From Nocardia lijiangensis NBRC 108240 (lineage in GTDB: Bacteria; Actinomycetota; Actinomycetes; Mycobacteriales; Mycobacteriaceae), in the NCBI RefSeq assembly GCF_001613045.1, contig NZ_BDBP01000032.1:1-64000 (forward strand): a stretch of 64,000 nucleotides of DNA. The letters are read 5' to 3'. Both the position numbers and the translations under genes were made by a program. A model generated the notes under the pieces. The model worked only from the letters and a program-made list of their open reading frames with translations, was not told where the DNA came from and made no database searches. Position 1 is the stretch's first letter; the number at the start of each line of letters is the position of its first letter. Positions 9,178 to 17,878 of the stretch are shown here, piece by piece.

Positions 9178-10812
9178 ATGTCCACCATTCCCCGCGACCC
9201 CGCGACCACCGAAAGTCCGGGCGTCGTATCCGAATCCGCCGACGACACGGGACGACTCGACGGCGCCTCGCGCGGCCGGATCTTCGCCGTGCTCGCGGTC
9301 ATCGTGCTGTTCACCGAAGTCGCCCCGATGCAGTACACGATCGTGGCCGCGGCGCTGCAGAAGATCGCCCCGACCTTCCCCGGCGTCGGCGCGAACATCA
9401 ACTGGGCCATCATCGTTTTCGGCCTCATCGGCGCCGCCGCCTCGCCGCTGATCGGCAAGATGAGCGATGTCTGGGGCAAGAAGCGGATGTTCCTCGTCTG
9501 CGGCGTGCTGTTCATGCTCGGCTGCCTGCTCGACGCGGTCACCTCGAACTGGGCGCTGTTCCTGATCGGGCGCGGCCTGCAGGCCACCGCCATCGCGACC
9601 GCCGTGATCGCCTACGGCCTGATCCGGGATCTGTTGCCGCGCAAGTATGTTCCGCTCGGCCTCGGCATCACCGCCACCGGTCTGGGTCTCTCGGCCATCG
9701 CGGGTCCGCTGCTCGGCGGCTTCCTGGTGGACAACTACAGCTGGCGGGCCATCTTCTGGTGCCTCGCGGGCTTCACGCTGCTGATGCTGCCGGTGGTCTA
9801 CTTCGTGGTGCCGGAGTCCAAGCTGCGCGTGCCCGAGCGCATCGATGTCGTCGGCGCGGTGCTGCTCTCCGCGGGCGCCGGACTCACCCTGATCTACCTG
9901 GACAAAGGCCACGACTGGGGCTGGAGCAGGCCGACGACGCTGGCCTGGCTCGTGGCCGGTCTGGTGCTGCTCGTGCTGTTCGTGGTGATCGAGAACCGGG
10001 TCAGCCGGCCGATCATGGACATGCGCCTGCTGTTCCACCCGCGGGTGGCCCTGGTGCTCGCGGGCGCGCTGTTCGCGTCGTTCCTGATCGGCGTGCAGTC
10101 GTATGCGCTCGGCTACATGACGCAGACGCCCGACCAGGCCACTGTCTCCGCGGGGGTGCAGCAGGCCACGCTGGCGCAGATCCAGCAACAGACCGGACAA
10201 CCGATGCCGCCCGAGGCCGTGCAGGTGGCCTTCGATCCGGGCTACAGCTACGGAAACGGTTACACGCTACTGGAATTCGCGGTACGCATCGCGCTGCTGC
10301 AAGCCGTGCTCGCGATGCTGTGCGGCGCGCTGGCCGGTGCGCTGGCCCGCAGGATCGGCGCTCGGCTGCCGCTGATCGCCGCGCTCGCGCTGTTCGTCGG
10401 CGCGGGGGTCTGCTACGCCGTCCTCCCGCACACCTCGGCGACCTTCCTCTGGGTGAGCGCCGCGTTCGGCATCGGATTCGGGTTCTACTACGCGGCGATG
10501 CCGATCCTCATGGTCGAGGCGGTCCCGCAGGAGCAACAGGGCATCAGCCTGGGCATGCTCGGGGTCATGCAGTCCATGGGCGTGGCGATCGGGTTGGCGA
10601 TCGTCACCGCGTTCCTGAACGCCAGCCCGATGCGGGCGCTGGTCAGCGTCGCCGGTCAGCCCGCTGTGCCGAGCCCGATTCCCGACATCTTCGGCGACCG
10701 CGGCTACGAACTGGGGTTCTGGGTTGCGGCGGGAGCCTCGGCGCTCGCCCTGCTGATCGCGCTGGTCATGCGGCACGGCCGCACTCCGGCGACCGGCGGC
10801 ACCGCCTACTGA
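9178..10812 (+). CDS. MFS exporter, DHA2/EmrB-QacA-like
   Basis: A 544-aa polytopic drug:proton antiporter-like protein with roughly 13-14 membrane segments. Motif A is visible as GKMSDVWGKKRMF, and a motif-C-like stretch reads GLGLSAIAGPLLGGFL. A hydrophilic insert of about 45 residues rich in Gln and Pro (around residues 315-360) interrupts the second half and is predicted to be an external loop. ATG at 9178 has GGAGG about 7 nt upstream. It is divergent from padR, the classic layout for a repressor and its exporter. The substrate is unknown. Confidence 0.88.
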   Translation: MSTIPRDPATTESPGVVSESADDTGRLDGASRGRIFAVLAVIVLFTEVAPMQYTIVAAALQKIAPTFPGVGANINWAIIVFGLIGAAASPLIGKMSDVWGKKRMFLVCGVLFMLGCLLDAVTSNWALFLIGRGLQATAIATAVIAYGLIRDLLPRKYVPLGLGITATGLGLSAIAGPLLGGFLVDNYSWRAIFWCLAGFTLLMLPVVYFVVPESKLRVPERIDVVGAVLLSAGAGLTLIYLDKGHDWGWSRPTTLAWLVAGLVLLVLFVVIENRVSRPIMDMRLLFHPRVALVLAGALFASFLIGVQSYALGYMTQTPDQATVSAGVQQATLAQIQQQTGQPMPPEAVQVAFDPGYSYGNGYTLLEFAVRIALLQAVLAMLCGALAGALARRIGARLPLIAALALFVGAGVCYAVLPHTSATFLWVSAAFGIGFGFYYAAMPILMVEAVPQEQQGISLGMLGVMQSMGVAIGLAIVTAFLNASPMRALVSVAGQPAVPSPIPDIFGDRGYELGFWVAAGASALALLIALVMRHGRTPATGGTAY

Positions 10813-10822
10813 TGCCGTTGCC

Positions 10823-10857
10823 CGTGGCGGGGCCGGTCAGCTACCGGCCCCGCCACG
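10823..10857. terminator. Perfect 15-bp stem terminator
   Basis: Arms 10823-10837 and 10843-10857 (cgtggcggggccggt and its complement) are perfect around the 5-nt loop cagct. The hairpin sits between the exporter stop (10812) and the convergent gene stop (10860), so it probably works in both directions. Confidence 0.8.
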
Positions 10858-10859
10858 CG

Positions 10860-11357
10860 TCATTCGGCCGTGGTATTGCTCAGAAAGCGATACTCCGCGT
10901 CCACGATGGTGCCGAAGTCCACCCCCGTGAGCCGCGAGATCAAGGCGAAGACGTCGTCCTCCTCGTACAGACCGATTCCGTCTTCCTCGGGCAGCGGGAC
11001 GCCTTCCTCGGCGACCGTTTCCCCTTCGACCACGAGCACGTCGCGCACGACGGCCCCGTCTACGTACCAGCCCATGCCATACGTGCTGGTCACGCTGTTC
11101 GCGATGAACGTCAGCACCCGCCGCCCTTCGGCCAGGCGCGGCGAGAGCGTCTCGTCGTAGAGCGCGCTGATCCACGGGTCGGCGAGTACGGTCCAGCCGC
11201 CGACCGTCGCGACCGCGTAATCGGCCGGAAAACTGTTGCTGAAAACCTCGTCGCCCGAACCTTTTTCGCCCGATGCCTGCGGCGCGCCGGGCAGCGCTGC
11301 CAGCACGTCGGAGCCCACTTCCCCCTCCACCAGCAATCCGGCGGCGTTCCAGCCCAT
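10860..11357 (-). CDS. Hypothetical acidic protein
   Basis: A 165-aa soluble protein rich in Val, Gly and acidic residues, with no signal peptide and no catalytic motif I recognise. Notable stretches are AVATVGGWTVLADPW (about 49-63), GRRVLTFIANSVTSTYGMGWYVDG (about 78-101, an alternating beta pattern) and an acidic tail containing PLPEEDGIGLYEEDD. The ATG at 11357 has AAGGAGAG about 6 nt upstream, which supports real translation. It is divergent from the hemC-type gene at 11416. The function is unknown. Confidence 0.65.
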   Translation of the reverse strand: MGWNAAGLLVEGEVGSDVLAALPGAPQASGEKGSGDEVFSNSFPADYAVATVGGWTVLADPWISALYDETLSPRLAEGRRVLTFIANSVTSTYGMGWYVDGAVVRDVLVVEGETVAEEGVPLPEEDGIGLYEEDDVFALISRLTGVDFGTIVDAEYRFLSNTTAE

Positions 11358-11415
11358 ACTCTTCTCTCCTTGCCCTCGGTGACGGGGCGATCACCCCGGG
11401 AGTAGTCTGCTGCCC

Positions 11416-12345
11416 ATGTCGCGGACGCGCATCATTCGCATCGCTACCCGATCCAGCCCCATGGCGCTCGCGCAGGCCGAGCACGTGGCGGCGCTGCTCG
11501 CCGGGCTGGGGGTGGACAGCGAACTGGTGAAGGTCACCACCGCGGGCGACCGCTGGATGGGGGACCTGTCGAAACTCGGTGGCAAGGGCGCCTTCGTCAA
11601 GGAGATCGACCTCGCGCTGCAGACCGACCAGGCCGACCTCGCGGTGCACTGCCTCAAGGACATCCCCGGCGACATCCCGGTGCCGGAGGGCTTGGCCTTC
11701 GCCGGATTTCTGGCCCGCGAGGACGTGCACGACGCGGTGATCACCGCGAGCGGCGCGAGGCTGGCGGAGTTGCCGGAGGGCACCGTGGTCGGCACCAGTT
11801 CGGTGCGCCGTAAGGCGCAGCTGAATCTGCACTTCCCGCACCTCACCGTGAAACCGTTGCGCGGCAACGTGAACACCCGCCTGGCGCGGCTCGAGGAGGG
11901 TCACGTCGACGTGCTCATCGCGGCGGTGGCCGGACTGCATCGGGTCGGCCAAGAGCACCGAATCACCGAGATCCTCGACCTCGACACCATGTGCCCGCCG
12001 ATCGGCGCGGGCGTCATCACACTGGAATGCCGCGCCGACGACGCCTGGCTGCTCGACGTCGGCGGCGAACTCGATCATCCGGAAACGCACCGGCACGCCG
12101 ACGCCGAACGCGCCATGCTGCACGCGCTACAGGGCCACTGCAACTCCCCCATCGCCGGCTACGCCACCACCGACCCCACGGGCCGACTCACCTTGCACGG
12201 CAAGGTCTTCAACAGCGACGGCAGCCGCTGGCTGGACGCCAAACACTGGGGCGTGCCGGAGGACCCCAAGGCGCTCGGCTTCTTCGTCGGCGCCGACCTG
12301 CTCCGCCAAGGCGCCCGCGCGCTCATCGATTCCATCCCGCACTGA
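11416..12345 (+). CDS. hemC: Porphobilinogen deaminase (hydroxymethylbilane synthase), stand-alone copy
   Basis: A 309-aa cytosolic enzyme that joins four porphobilinogen units into hydroxymethylbilane in tetrapyrrole synthesis. The key residues are present. RIATRSSPMALAQAE is the N-terminal signature, and HCLKDIP holds the catalytic Asp at 82. GTSSVRRKAQL and RGNVNTRL bind substrate. Cys242 in LQGHCNSPIAG is the dipyrromethane cofactor attachment site, the same number as in E. coli HemC. Other hem genes are absent nearby, whereas actinobacteria normally cluster hemACDB, so this could be a paralogue. The ATG at 11416 lacks a strong ribosome-binding site. Confidence 0.88.
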   Translation: MSRTRIIRIATRSSPMALAQAEHVAALLAGLGVDSELVKVTTAGDRWMGDLSKLGGKGAFVKEIDLALQTDQADLAVHCLKDIPGDIPVPEGLAFAGFLAREDVHDAVITASGARLAELPEGTVVGTSSVRRKAQLNLHFPHLTVKPLRGNVNTRLARLEEGHVDVLIAAVAGLHRVGQEHRITEILDLDTMCPPIGAGVITLECRADDAWLLDVGGELDHPETHRHADAERAMLHALQGHCNSPIAGYATTDPTGRLTLHGKVFNSDGSRWLDAKHWGVPEDPKALGFFVGADLLRQGARALIDSIPH

Positions 12346-12387
12346 TACTGCAAGGGATCGCCCGAATGTGACGCGAGGGGACACACC

Positions 12388-13536
12388 CTATGGCGACCGG
12401 CGATCCACCGCGCGCTGCGCGATCGGCTCTTCCACCGCGGCCTTGGCCTGCGGCCAGATGCGGGCCAGGTCGATCAGGTGCGAAAGCTCGGCGTCGAAAT
12501 CGTGCGCGACCACGGACAATGGCGGTGGTGCGCCGGCGCGCGGTAGGCCCGCCTTTCTGGCCTGCGCCGCCCGTATCAGCCGATGGGCGTAATCGGTGAG
12601 CTCCCGGTCGGATTCGTGCTCTCGCACGGTATTGCGTTGCGTTTCACCGGTTTCGGCCGGGAGGTAAGCGCCCAGGTGGAGCATTGCGTCGCGAATCTCC
12701 ACGATCATCCGCAGTAGACGGGTGGCTGGATCCGAGCCGTGCCGCGCATCGACGGGCATGACGATCTCCGGGACCGCCGCGGTGAGATCACGCCACAGCG
12801 GCAACAGCCGACGGCAGGTTCTGGTGGCGCGATCCATACCCGCTCGCAGCACCAGCTCCGCGACCAGCGGTATCGCGTGCAGTGTCGCATTGATCGCGAC
12901 CCACAGGGTGAACGCAGCTTGGACCAGCGATAGTTGTGGTCCGTCGGGCCATCCGGTGGCCAGCTGGGAAAGCGAGAGTGCATGCGCACCAGAGAGAACG
13001 GCATTGCTGCCGATCAGGACGGTACACACGATCCGCGCCGCGCGCGGGCTATCGACATCGCGGAGTGGGCCGAGACATATGCGAGTGAGCACGAACGTGT
13101 TGTAGGTGACGGCGAAGGCGCAACCGATGCCCAGTCCAACCCCCGCGAGGCGCAGGTCGACCGATCGTCCCGTGTATCTCGCCGCTGCCGCGGCCAAGAC
13201 TATCGAGACCGTCGCGGTCAAGGCGAGGAGCGCGACGTTGCGCTGGTGGCGCCATACGGTATCCGGCTCGGAATCGGCGCTGACGAGCCGACCGATGCTG
13301 TACTGGTATGTGGTGATCATGAGAACGCAGCCCAGGGCAAGCTGATTTGCCGGGTCATCAATGGTCGGCGTCGATGCACACCGGTATATCAGCAGGGTCG
13401 CGATGCTCCACAGGCCCGTGTGGTTCACGAGCCGATCCATGACAGCGCCGCCGCCGAGCCAGAACCGAGCCGACAGGAGAACCGTGACGTAGCCGATCAC
13501 CGCCCAGGCCACGACTCCCGGTATCGGTGACGACAT
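12388..13536 (-). CDS. MAB_1171c-like membrane protein with DUF6545-type C-terminus
   Basis: A 382-aa membrane protein with about seven hydrophobic segments in the first 230 residues (for example VVAWAVIGYVTVLLSARFW and VALLALTATVSIVLAAAAA). A cytosolic helical tail follows. The tail segment RLLRMIVEIRDAMLHLGAYL matches the pattern of the actinobacterial MAB_1171c family, whose role is unproven although it is often labelled a putative transporter. ATG at 13536 (MSSPIPGVV) is chosen for the AGAGGA site seven nt upstream; a frame extension to 13692 appears non-coding. It borders the biosynthetic cluster but is separated by about 230 nt from its last gene. Confidence 0.75.
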   Translation of the reverse strand: MSSPIPGVVAWAVIGYVTVLLSARFWLGGGAVMDRLVNHTGLWSIATLLIYRCASTPTIDDPANQLALGCVLMITTYQYSIGRLVSADSEPDTVWRHQRNVALLALTATVSIVLAAAAARYTGRSVDLRLAGVGLGIGCAFAVTYNTFVLTRICLGPLRDVDSPRAARIVCTVLIGSNAVLSGAHALSLSQLATGWPDGPQLSLVQAAFTLWVAINATLHAIPLVAELVLRAGMDRATRTCRRLLPLWRDLTAAVPEIVMPVDARHGSDPATRLLRMIVEIRDAMLHLGAYLPAETGETQRNTVREHESDRELTDYAHRLIRAAQARKAGLPRAGAPPPLSVVAHDFDAELSHLIDLARIWPQAKAAVEEPIAQRAVDRRSP

Positions 13537-13767
13537 CGACGCATCCTCTCGGCCCGGCGGAACTCGTGCCCGTCGGAGGATACTGCCCGCCGAATCGGCC
13601 CGTCGGCCGGAATGTGATGCACCGCAACGGCGTAGGCGGACAGCCGAGCGGCGAGGGCTGCGCAACGGGCCGTGTTCGGCGGTGCTGAGCACGGTCGGCG
13701 GCAGATCGGCAGATCCGCGCGCCGCAGATCGACCGCCGGATCCATGCTCAGTGCGCGGATTCGCCCT

Positions 13768-14838
13768 TCACGCGACCTTTGTCGCGGAGAGGATGGCTGG
13801 CACGGGAATGACGTCCGCCGGAAGGTCGGCGGAGCCCCTGGTCATCGCCTTGGTGACAGTGAACCCGCATTCCTCGAGCCAACTTTGGTAAGTGGACAGC
13901 TTCTGCGGTCCCCCCTGGCCCATCGTGCAGCCGAGGAAGAAGGCTGGGAAGAAGTCGACGTTGTAATTGTCCGAGTCTTTGATGTTCTCGGGGTAGACGG
14001 GCACCATGATGTGGACCTGACCACCGACCTCGAGCGAGCTGTTGACACCCTCGAGGATCCTGAACACATCGTCCTTGTCGAACATGTCCAAGAAATGCTT
14101 GATGAGTACGGTGTCGAAGCCCTTCGGGACGCCATCGAAAACGTCACCGCCGATGAACGAACAGTGTTCGTCCACTCCATGAGTCCTGAAGTTTTCCAGA
14201 CACTCCCTTTCCTTCTCGGGCAGGTCGAAAGTGGTCACCCGAAGCCCGGGCGAGGCCTTCAGCTGGTACGCGTGAATCGCACCGACGCCGGTGTTTCCAG
14301 CCAGGTCGAGTACCTGCGCGCCGGATGGTATGTCTACGTTTTCGAAGAACCAGGGATCGATGCGGGCGGTGACGGCGTTCATCAACGTTGCCCAGGACTC
14401 GCGCAGATCCTTGTGCTCGGCCACGGCACCGTACAACGTTCCCTCTGATCCATAGAACTCTTTGAGGCCGACGAGCGTTCCGCTCCGCACGCTGTCGGCG
14501 AGGTAGTACAACTGCCTCAGCGTGACGACCTTGATCATGTTCATGTAGGTGAGCGCTCGCTGCAGATCGGCCTCGGCGACGCCCGCAAGTGCATCGAGGG
14601 AGTAGGCGCCCGAACGTTCGTCGTGCGCGACGAAACCCTCCTTGACCAGAAGATGCAGAAGTTGTTCGACGGCATCCGGTTTGGCGCCGATGGCTTTGCC
14701 GAGATCGGCCGCGGTGATCCCCGGGCTGTCTCGGAGACTATCGATAATGCCGAGCTGGAAGCAGGACAACAGGGTCATGAACCGTGTCGGTCCGACCATG
14801 TATTCGCGAAATCGAGCGAGTGTTTGTTCCGGTGTCAT
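13768..14838 (-). CDS. SAM-dependent methyltransferase (acetylserotonin O-methyltransferase-like)
   Basis: A 356-aa class I O-methyltransferase. The N-terminal winged-helix dimerisation domain covers residues 1-105 (ITAADLGKAIGAKPDAVEQLL). The Rossmann domain carries motif I at VLDLAGNTGVGAIHAYQ (about 170-186), then FIGGDVFDG and a post-motif region HIMVPVYPENI. Enzymes of this group methylate phenolic hydroxyls of polyketides and naphthoquinones, though a few have other activities. The ATG at 14838 has GAGGA eight nt upstream; ATG 14853 is an alternative. It is the last gene of the long minus-strand operon, 16 nt after the adenylating enzyme. Confidence 0.85.
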   Translation of the reverse strand: MTPEQTLARFREYMVGPTRFMTLLSCFQLGIIDSLRDSPGITAADLGKAIGAKPDAVEQLLHLLVKEGFVAHDERSGAYSLDALAGVAEADLQRALTYMNMIKVVTLRQLYYLADSVRSGTLVGLKEFYGSEGTLYGAVAEHKDLRESWATLMNAVTARIDPWFFENVDIPSGAQVLDLAGNTGVGAIHAYQLKASPGLRVTTFDLPEKERECLENFRTHGVDEHCSFIGGDVFDGVPKGFDTVLIKHFLDMFDKDDVFRILEGVNSSLEVGGQVHIMVPVYPENIKDSDNYNVDFFPAFFLGCTMGQGGPQKLSTYQSWLEECGFTVTKAMTRGSADLPADVIPVPAILSATKVA

Positions 14839-14854
14839 TGTGGCGATCCTCATT

Positions 14855-16435
14855 TCAGTTGGAAGTCGGCTGTTCCCCGAACCGACGCGCCAGCGCAACT
14901 CGCTGCACCTTCAGCGTGGCGGTTCGAGGTAGCTCTGCCTGCGGTATCTGGATCGGGTCGGCCAGCTGAGGGAAATCGGCGACGGCCTTGCGCCAGCGAC
15001 CCTGGTCCACCGGCCGGTCGTCGTGCGTGCAGATCACCGGGACGGCCTCGGACTTCCGACCTCGCACAACGACGAGTTCGCTCAACTCTTCCAGCCTGCT
15101 CAACAAGACATCCTCGACTTCGAGAGCACTGCGCACGCCCGGGATCATGTCCACCTCCCGGTCGAGCATGTGCAGGCACCCACGCCGGGTGCGGTATCCG
15201 ACGTCCCCGGTCCGCCACCAGTCGCCGAACCGGTTCGCGTCGTACCGATCCTGCTCGGCAAGATAGGTTTTCGCGAGCCCCTCCCACGCAACCTCGATGA
15301 AACCGGGGTTCGTCTCGGACGGCCGCGAGCCGTCCCGGCTCACCACCCGAACCTTCGCGCAGCCCGGCATTGCCCAGCCAACGCACCGCCCGTCCGCTCG
15401 GTGAGCGGACTTGCGGACATAGGCTCGCCCGACTGCCGGCCCGACCTCGCTCTGCCCGTATATCTGGAAGTACAGCGCCCCTCGGCGCTCGGACGAATCG
15501 ACGAGGCGACTCATCGTTCTGGGATGGATCGCGTCGAATGTGCTGCTGAAGTATTTCACCGATGCGAACGGCTTACGCGGATCCTCGGTGAGGCATTCCC
15601 ATTCCATCAACGAATTGGGAAGAGCCTCGATGAATCCTGGCCGGTACTCGACAAAGAACGCGGCGACCTTGTCAGGATCGGACTCCTTCATGAGCAGGAC
15701 CGGCAGCTCTTTGAGCAGCGCCAGAGCCATCGCTGCGAACATCCGCGAATGTACGAAGGAGATGTGGATCGCGACGGTCTCGCGCTTCCGCATCAGCGAC
15801 AGCAACCACCATTGCGGCTTCAGCCGGGCGGCCATGCTCCGTGGGGTGTGCACGACGAGCTTGGGCAGGCCGGTCGTGCCGGACGTGTGGGTGATCAGCG
15901 CGGGCTCGTCCTTCGGTCGAGACACCGGCTCGACTCGGGGAGCCCCGGCAAGTCCGGCGAGCGATACGGCACCCGGCCGGTCGCCGGACACGGTGATCAC
16001 TGGATCGGCGAGGTCCATCACCGGCACGTCGGCCAGTGCGTCGAGCTTGTGCAGATCGGTGAGCAGGGCCGGCTGGTCCAACCGGCGGAGCAGGGCACCG
16101 ACGGTGGCGCCGTCGAGGGCGGGCGACAGCATCACCGGAACTGCTCCGATGCGTGCGGCAGCGGTCGCGAGCACCCACACATCGAAGTTGGCGGCCTTGT
16201 AGATCGCGATGTGCCGGCCTGGTCGAATCCCGGCCGACCAGAGCCGGCCTGCGAGGTCGTCCACGTGGTCGGCGAGCTCGGACACAGTCAGTCGTCGCCC
16301 CGCCTCGGGAAGGACATCGAGATCGTGATCGAGCGTGAGCGGCGTCGAACTCTTCCGCGCAGCAGCCGTTTCCGGCACTGTGCCGAGAAAGAGACCTCGC
16401 CGGCGTATCGATCGCCAGATCGTGAAACCGTTCAT
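14855..16435 (-). CDS. ANL-superfamily adenylate-forming enzyme (acyl/aryl-CoA ligase-like)
   Basis: A 526-aa adenylating enzyme that uses ATP to form an acyl-AMP, normally followed by transfer to CoA or a carrier protein. The P-loop-like motif is ITHTSGTTGLPKLVVHT (about 183-199). The A5 motif is YGQSEVG, the A7-A8 region has WWRTGDVGY, and a C-terminal lysine in ATLKVQR is a candidate A10 lysine. It differs from the fatty acyl-AMP ligase-like protein at 24623, so the cluster has two activating enzymes. A few ANL homologues diazotise aryl amines instead (AvaA6/CreM type); that is only a possibility here. It lies 36 nt after wrbA. Confidence 0.82.
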   Translation of the reverse strand: MNGFTIWRSIRRRGLFLGTVPETAAARKSSTPLTLDHDLDVLPEAGRRLTVSELADHVDDLAGRLWSAGIRPGRHIAIYKAANFDVWVLATAAARIGAVPVMLSPALDGATVGALLRRLDQPALLTDLHKLDALADVPVMDLADPVITVSGDRPGAVSLAGLAGAPRVEPVSRPKDEPALITHTSGTTGLPKLVVHTPRSMAARLKPQWWLLSLMRKRETVAIHISFVHSRMFAAMALALLKELPVLLMKESDPDKVAAFFVEYRPGFIEALPNSLMEWECLTEDPRKPFASVKYFSSTFDAIHPRTMSRLVDSSERRGALYFQIYGQSEVGPAVGRAYVRKSAHRADGRCVGWAMPGCAKVRVVSRDGSRPSETNPGFIEVAWEGLAKTYLAEQDRYDANRFGDWWRTGDVGYRTRRGCLHMLDREVDMIPGVRSALEVEDVLLSRLEELSELVVVRGRKSEAVPVICTHDDRPVDQGRWRKAVADFPQLADPIQIPQAELPRTATLKVQRVALARRFGEQPTSN

Positions 16436-16471
16436 TCGACATATCTCCTCGTCGATGTGTCGCCAACCCGA

Positions 16472-17083
16472 TCAGGCGGCGGCACGTCCGGCCTTGAGTG
16501 CCGCCGCGATGTCGACGACGCGGCGGGCCTGGTGATGCGCCGCCCGCAGGGTCGCCTCGCTGGGTGGGCCACCGAAGGCCGCGTGGGAGGTGCCGTACGG
16601 ATTGCCCGTCTCGAACTGGACGGGATCGGTGTAGCCGGGAGGCACGATGATGCCGCCCCAGTGATAGAACACGTTCCCCAGCGCCAGCAGCGTGGACTCC
16701 TGGCCGCCATGGGCGGTGCCGCTGGAGGTGAAGGCCGAGCACACCTTGTTGGCGATTGTGCCCTGCCGCCACAGGGCACCCGCGCCCTCGATGAACTTCG
16801 TGAGCGCGCTGGCCGGCGTGCCGAAGCGGGTCGGGGTCCCGAACAACACCGCGTCCGCCCACCCGAGGTCCTCGATGGTCGCCTCGACGACCTCGGCGGT
16901 GTCCTGAATGTGCTTGCCCCAGGCCGGGTTTGCCTCGATCGCCGCCGACGTTGCCGGCTCGGCGACCTTGCGCAGTCGCACGCGGGCTCCGGCCTTCTCC
17001 GCGCCCTCGGCAGCGGCGAGCGCCAGGGCGTGTACGTTGCCGGTGGCGCTGTAATAGATGATTGCGGCGTTCACGGGTTCCAT
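16472..17083 (-). CDS. WrbA-like NAD(P)H:quinone oxidoreductase (flavodoxin fold)
   Basis: A 203-aa flavoprotein expected to bind FMN and reduce quinones by two electrons. The phosphate-binding loop reads YYSATGNVHALA (residues 10-21). The WrbA signatures FGTPTRFGTPA (about 81-91) and TSSGTAHGGQESTLL (about 118-132) are present. The ATG at 17083 has AAAGGA about 8 nt upstream. Within this cluster a quinone reductase would fit handling of naphthoquinone or naphthohydroquinone intermediates; that link is inferred from neighbours. Confidence 0.88.
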   Translation of the reverse strand: MEPVNAAIIYYSATGNVHALALAAAEGAEKAGARVRLRKVAEPATSAAIEANPAWGKHIQDTAEVVEATIEDLGWADAVLFGTPTRFGTPASALTKFIEGAGALWRQGTIANKVCSAFTSSGTAHGGQESTLLALGNVFYHWGGIIVPPGYTDPVQFETGNPYGTSHAAFGGPPSEATLRAAHHQARRVVDIAAALKAGRAAA

Positions 17084-17116
17084 GATGGGTATCCTTTCTT
17101 CGGGAGTTGCGAGCTG

Positions 17117-17878
17117 CTACAAGTACGCTCGCGCGGTCTGGATGAACAAGCGGGCGTACTCACCTTCGAAGTCGAATGACCGCTCCAGCAGCGGATTTCG
17201 CCGACCCGCGGCAAGCAACGCCCAGCTCTGCAGCGACCCCGACACCAGTTCCGAAGCGTCGCTCTTGCCCAGCGAATGGACACGCCCGGAATCTTCGTCG
17301 ACCAGAACCAGCCGCACGTCCGGCCACCGCTCGACCGTGACGCGCGCCTTCGCCAGCGCGTATCGCACGGAATACAAGGACAATTCGGCGACACAGATCG
17401 CCCCCTCGACCGACCCGCTTCCGCTCGTTCCCAGCGCCGTCCGGATATCGCTGTGATGGGCCCAGTACTCCATGGTGCGGCCCATCACCAAATGCGTGGC
17501 CTGCATACCGAACCCCCAACGCACACGCTCGGTTCCGATGCAGTCGGAGAGCGCGGCCACGCACGACTGCGATGCCGCCGCCGACCACTCGCGAAGTTCG
17601 GCCGGCGTCAGATCCTTGCCTCGATCGCAGCCAGCTCTCGTGAAAGCCTCAGGAGTCGGGAACTCGTGGACCGCGCGAGCGAACGCGCGCGGCCCCTCGC
17701 GCACGGTGTCGGCCGCGACTTCATCGGTATCGGCGAGGTGAGCGACCTGATCGCGCACAGTCCAACCGGGACAACGGGTTTCCACGTCCAGATCGCGATA
17801 TCCCAGCTCCGCGACCGTGTCTTGGAAGAGCCGGATCTCGCGACGCAGAACATCCAAGCGCTGTCGATGCGGAATCAA
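17117..17878 (-). CDS. TIGR03083 family protein (DinB/maleylpyruvate isomerase N-terminal type)
   Basis: A 253-aa actinobacterial metal-binding four-helix protein. Metal and thiol-site signatures include CPGWTVRDQVAHLADTD (about 36-52) and the His pair in YWAHHSDIR. Relatives include mycothiol-dependent maleylpyruvate isomerase, so a mycothiol-dependent or metal-dependent isomerase or transferase role is possible. The TTG start overlaps the upstream stop (TTGA), and AAGG lies seven nt before it, so it is coupled to the ATP-grasp phosphotransferase gene. The specific reaction is unknown. Confidence 0.78.
   Translation of the reverse strand: MIPHRQRLDVLRREIRLFQDTVAELGYRDLDVETRCPGWTVRDQVAHLADTDEVAADTVREGPRAFARAVHEFPTPEAFTRAGCDRGKDLTPAELREWSAAASQSCVAALSDCIGTERVRWGFGMQATHLVMGRTMEYWAHHSDIRTALGTSGSGSVEGAICVAELSLYSVRYALAKARVTVERWPDVRLVLVDEDSGRVHSLGKSDASELVSGSLQSWALLAAGRRNPLLERSFDFEGEYARLFIQTARAYL

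Noticed and set aside
15023..17179. 718-aa plus-strand open frame across the adenylating enzyme and wrbA
   Set aside because: It is antisense to genes with intact catalytic motifs, and its composition is typical of a shadow frame.
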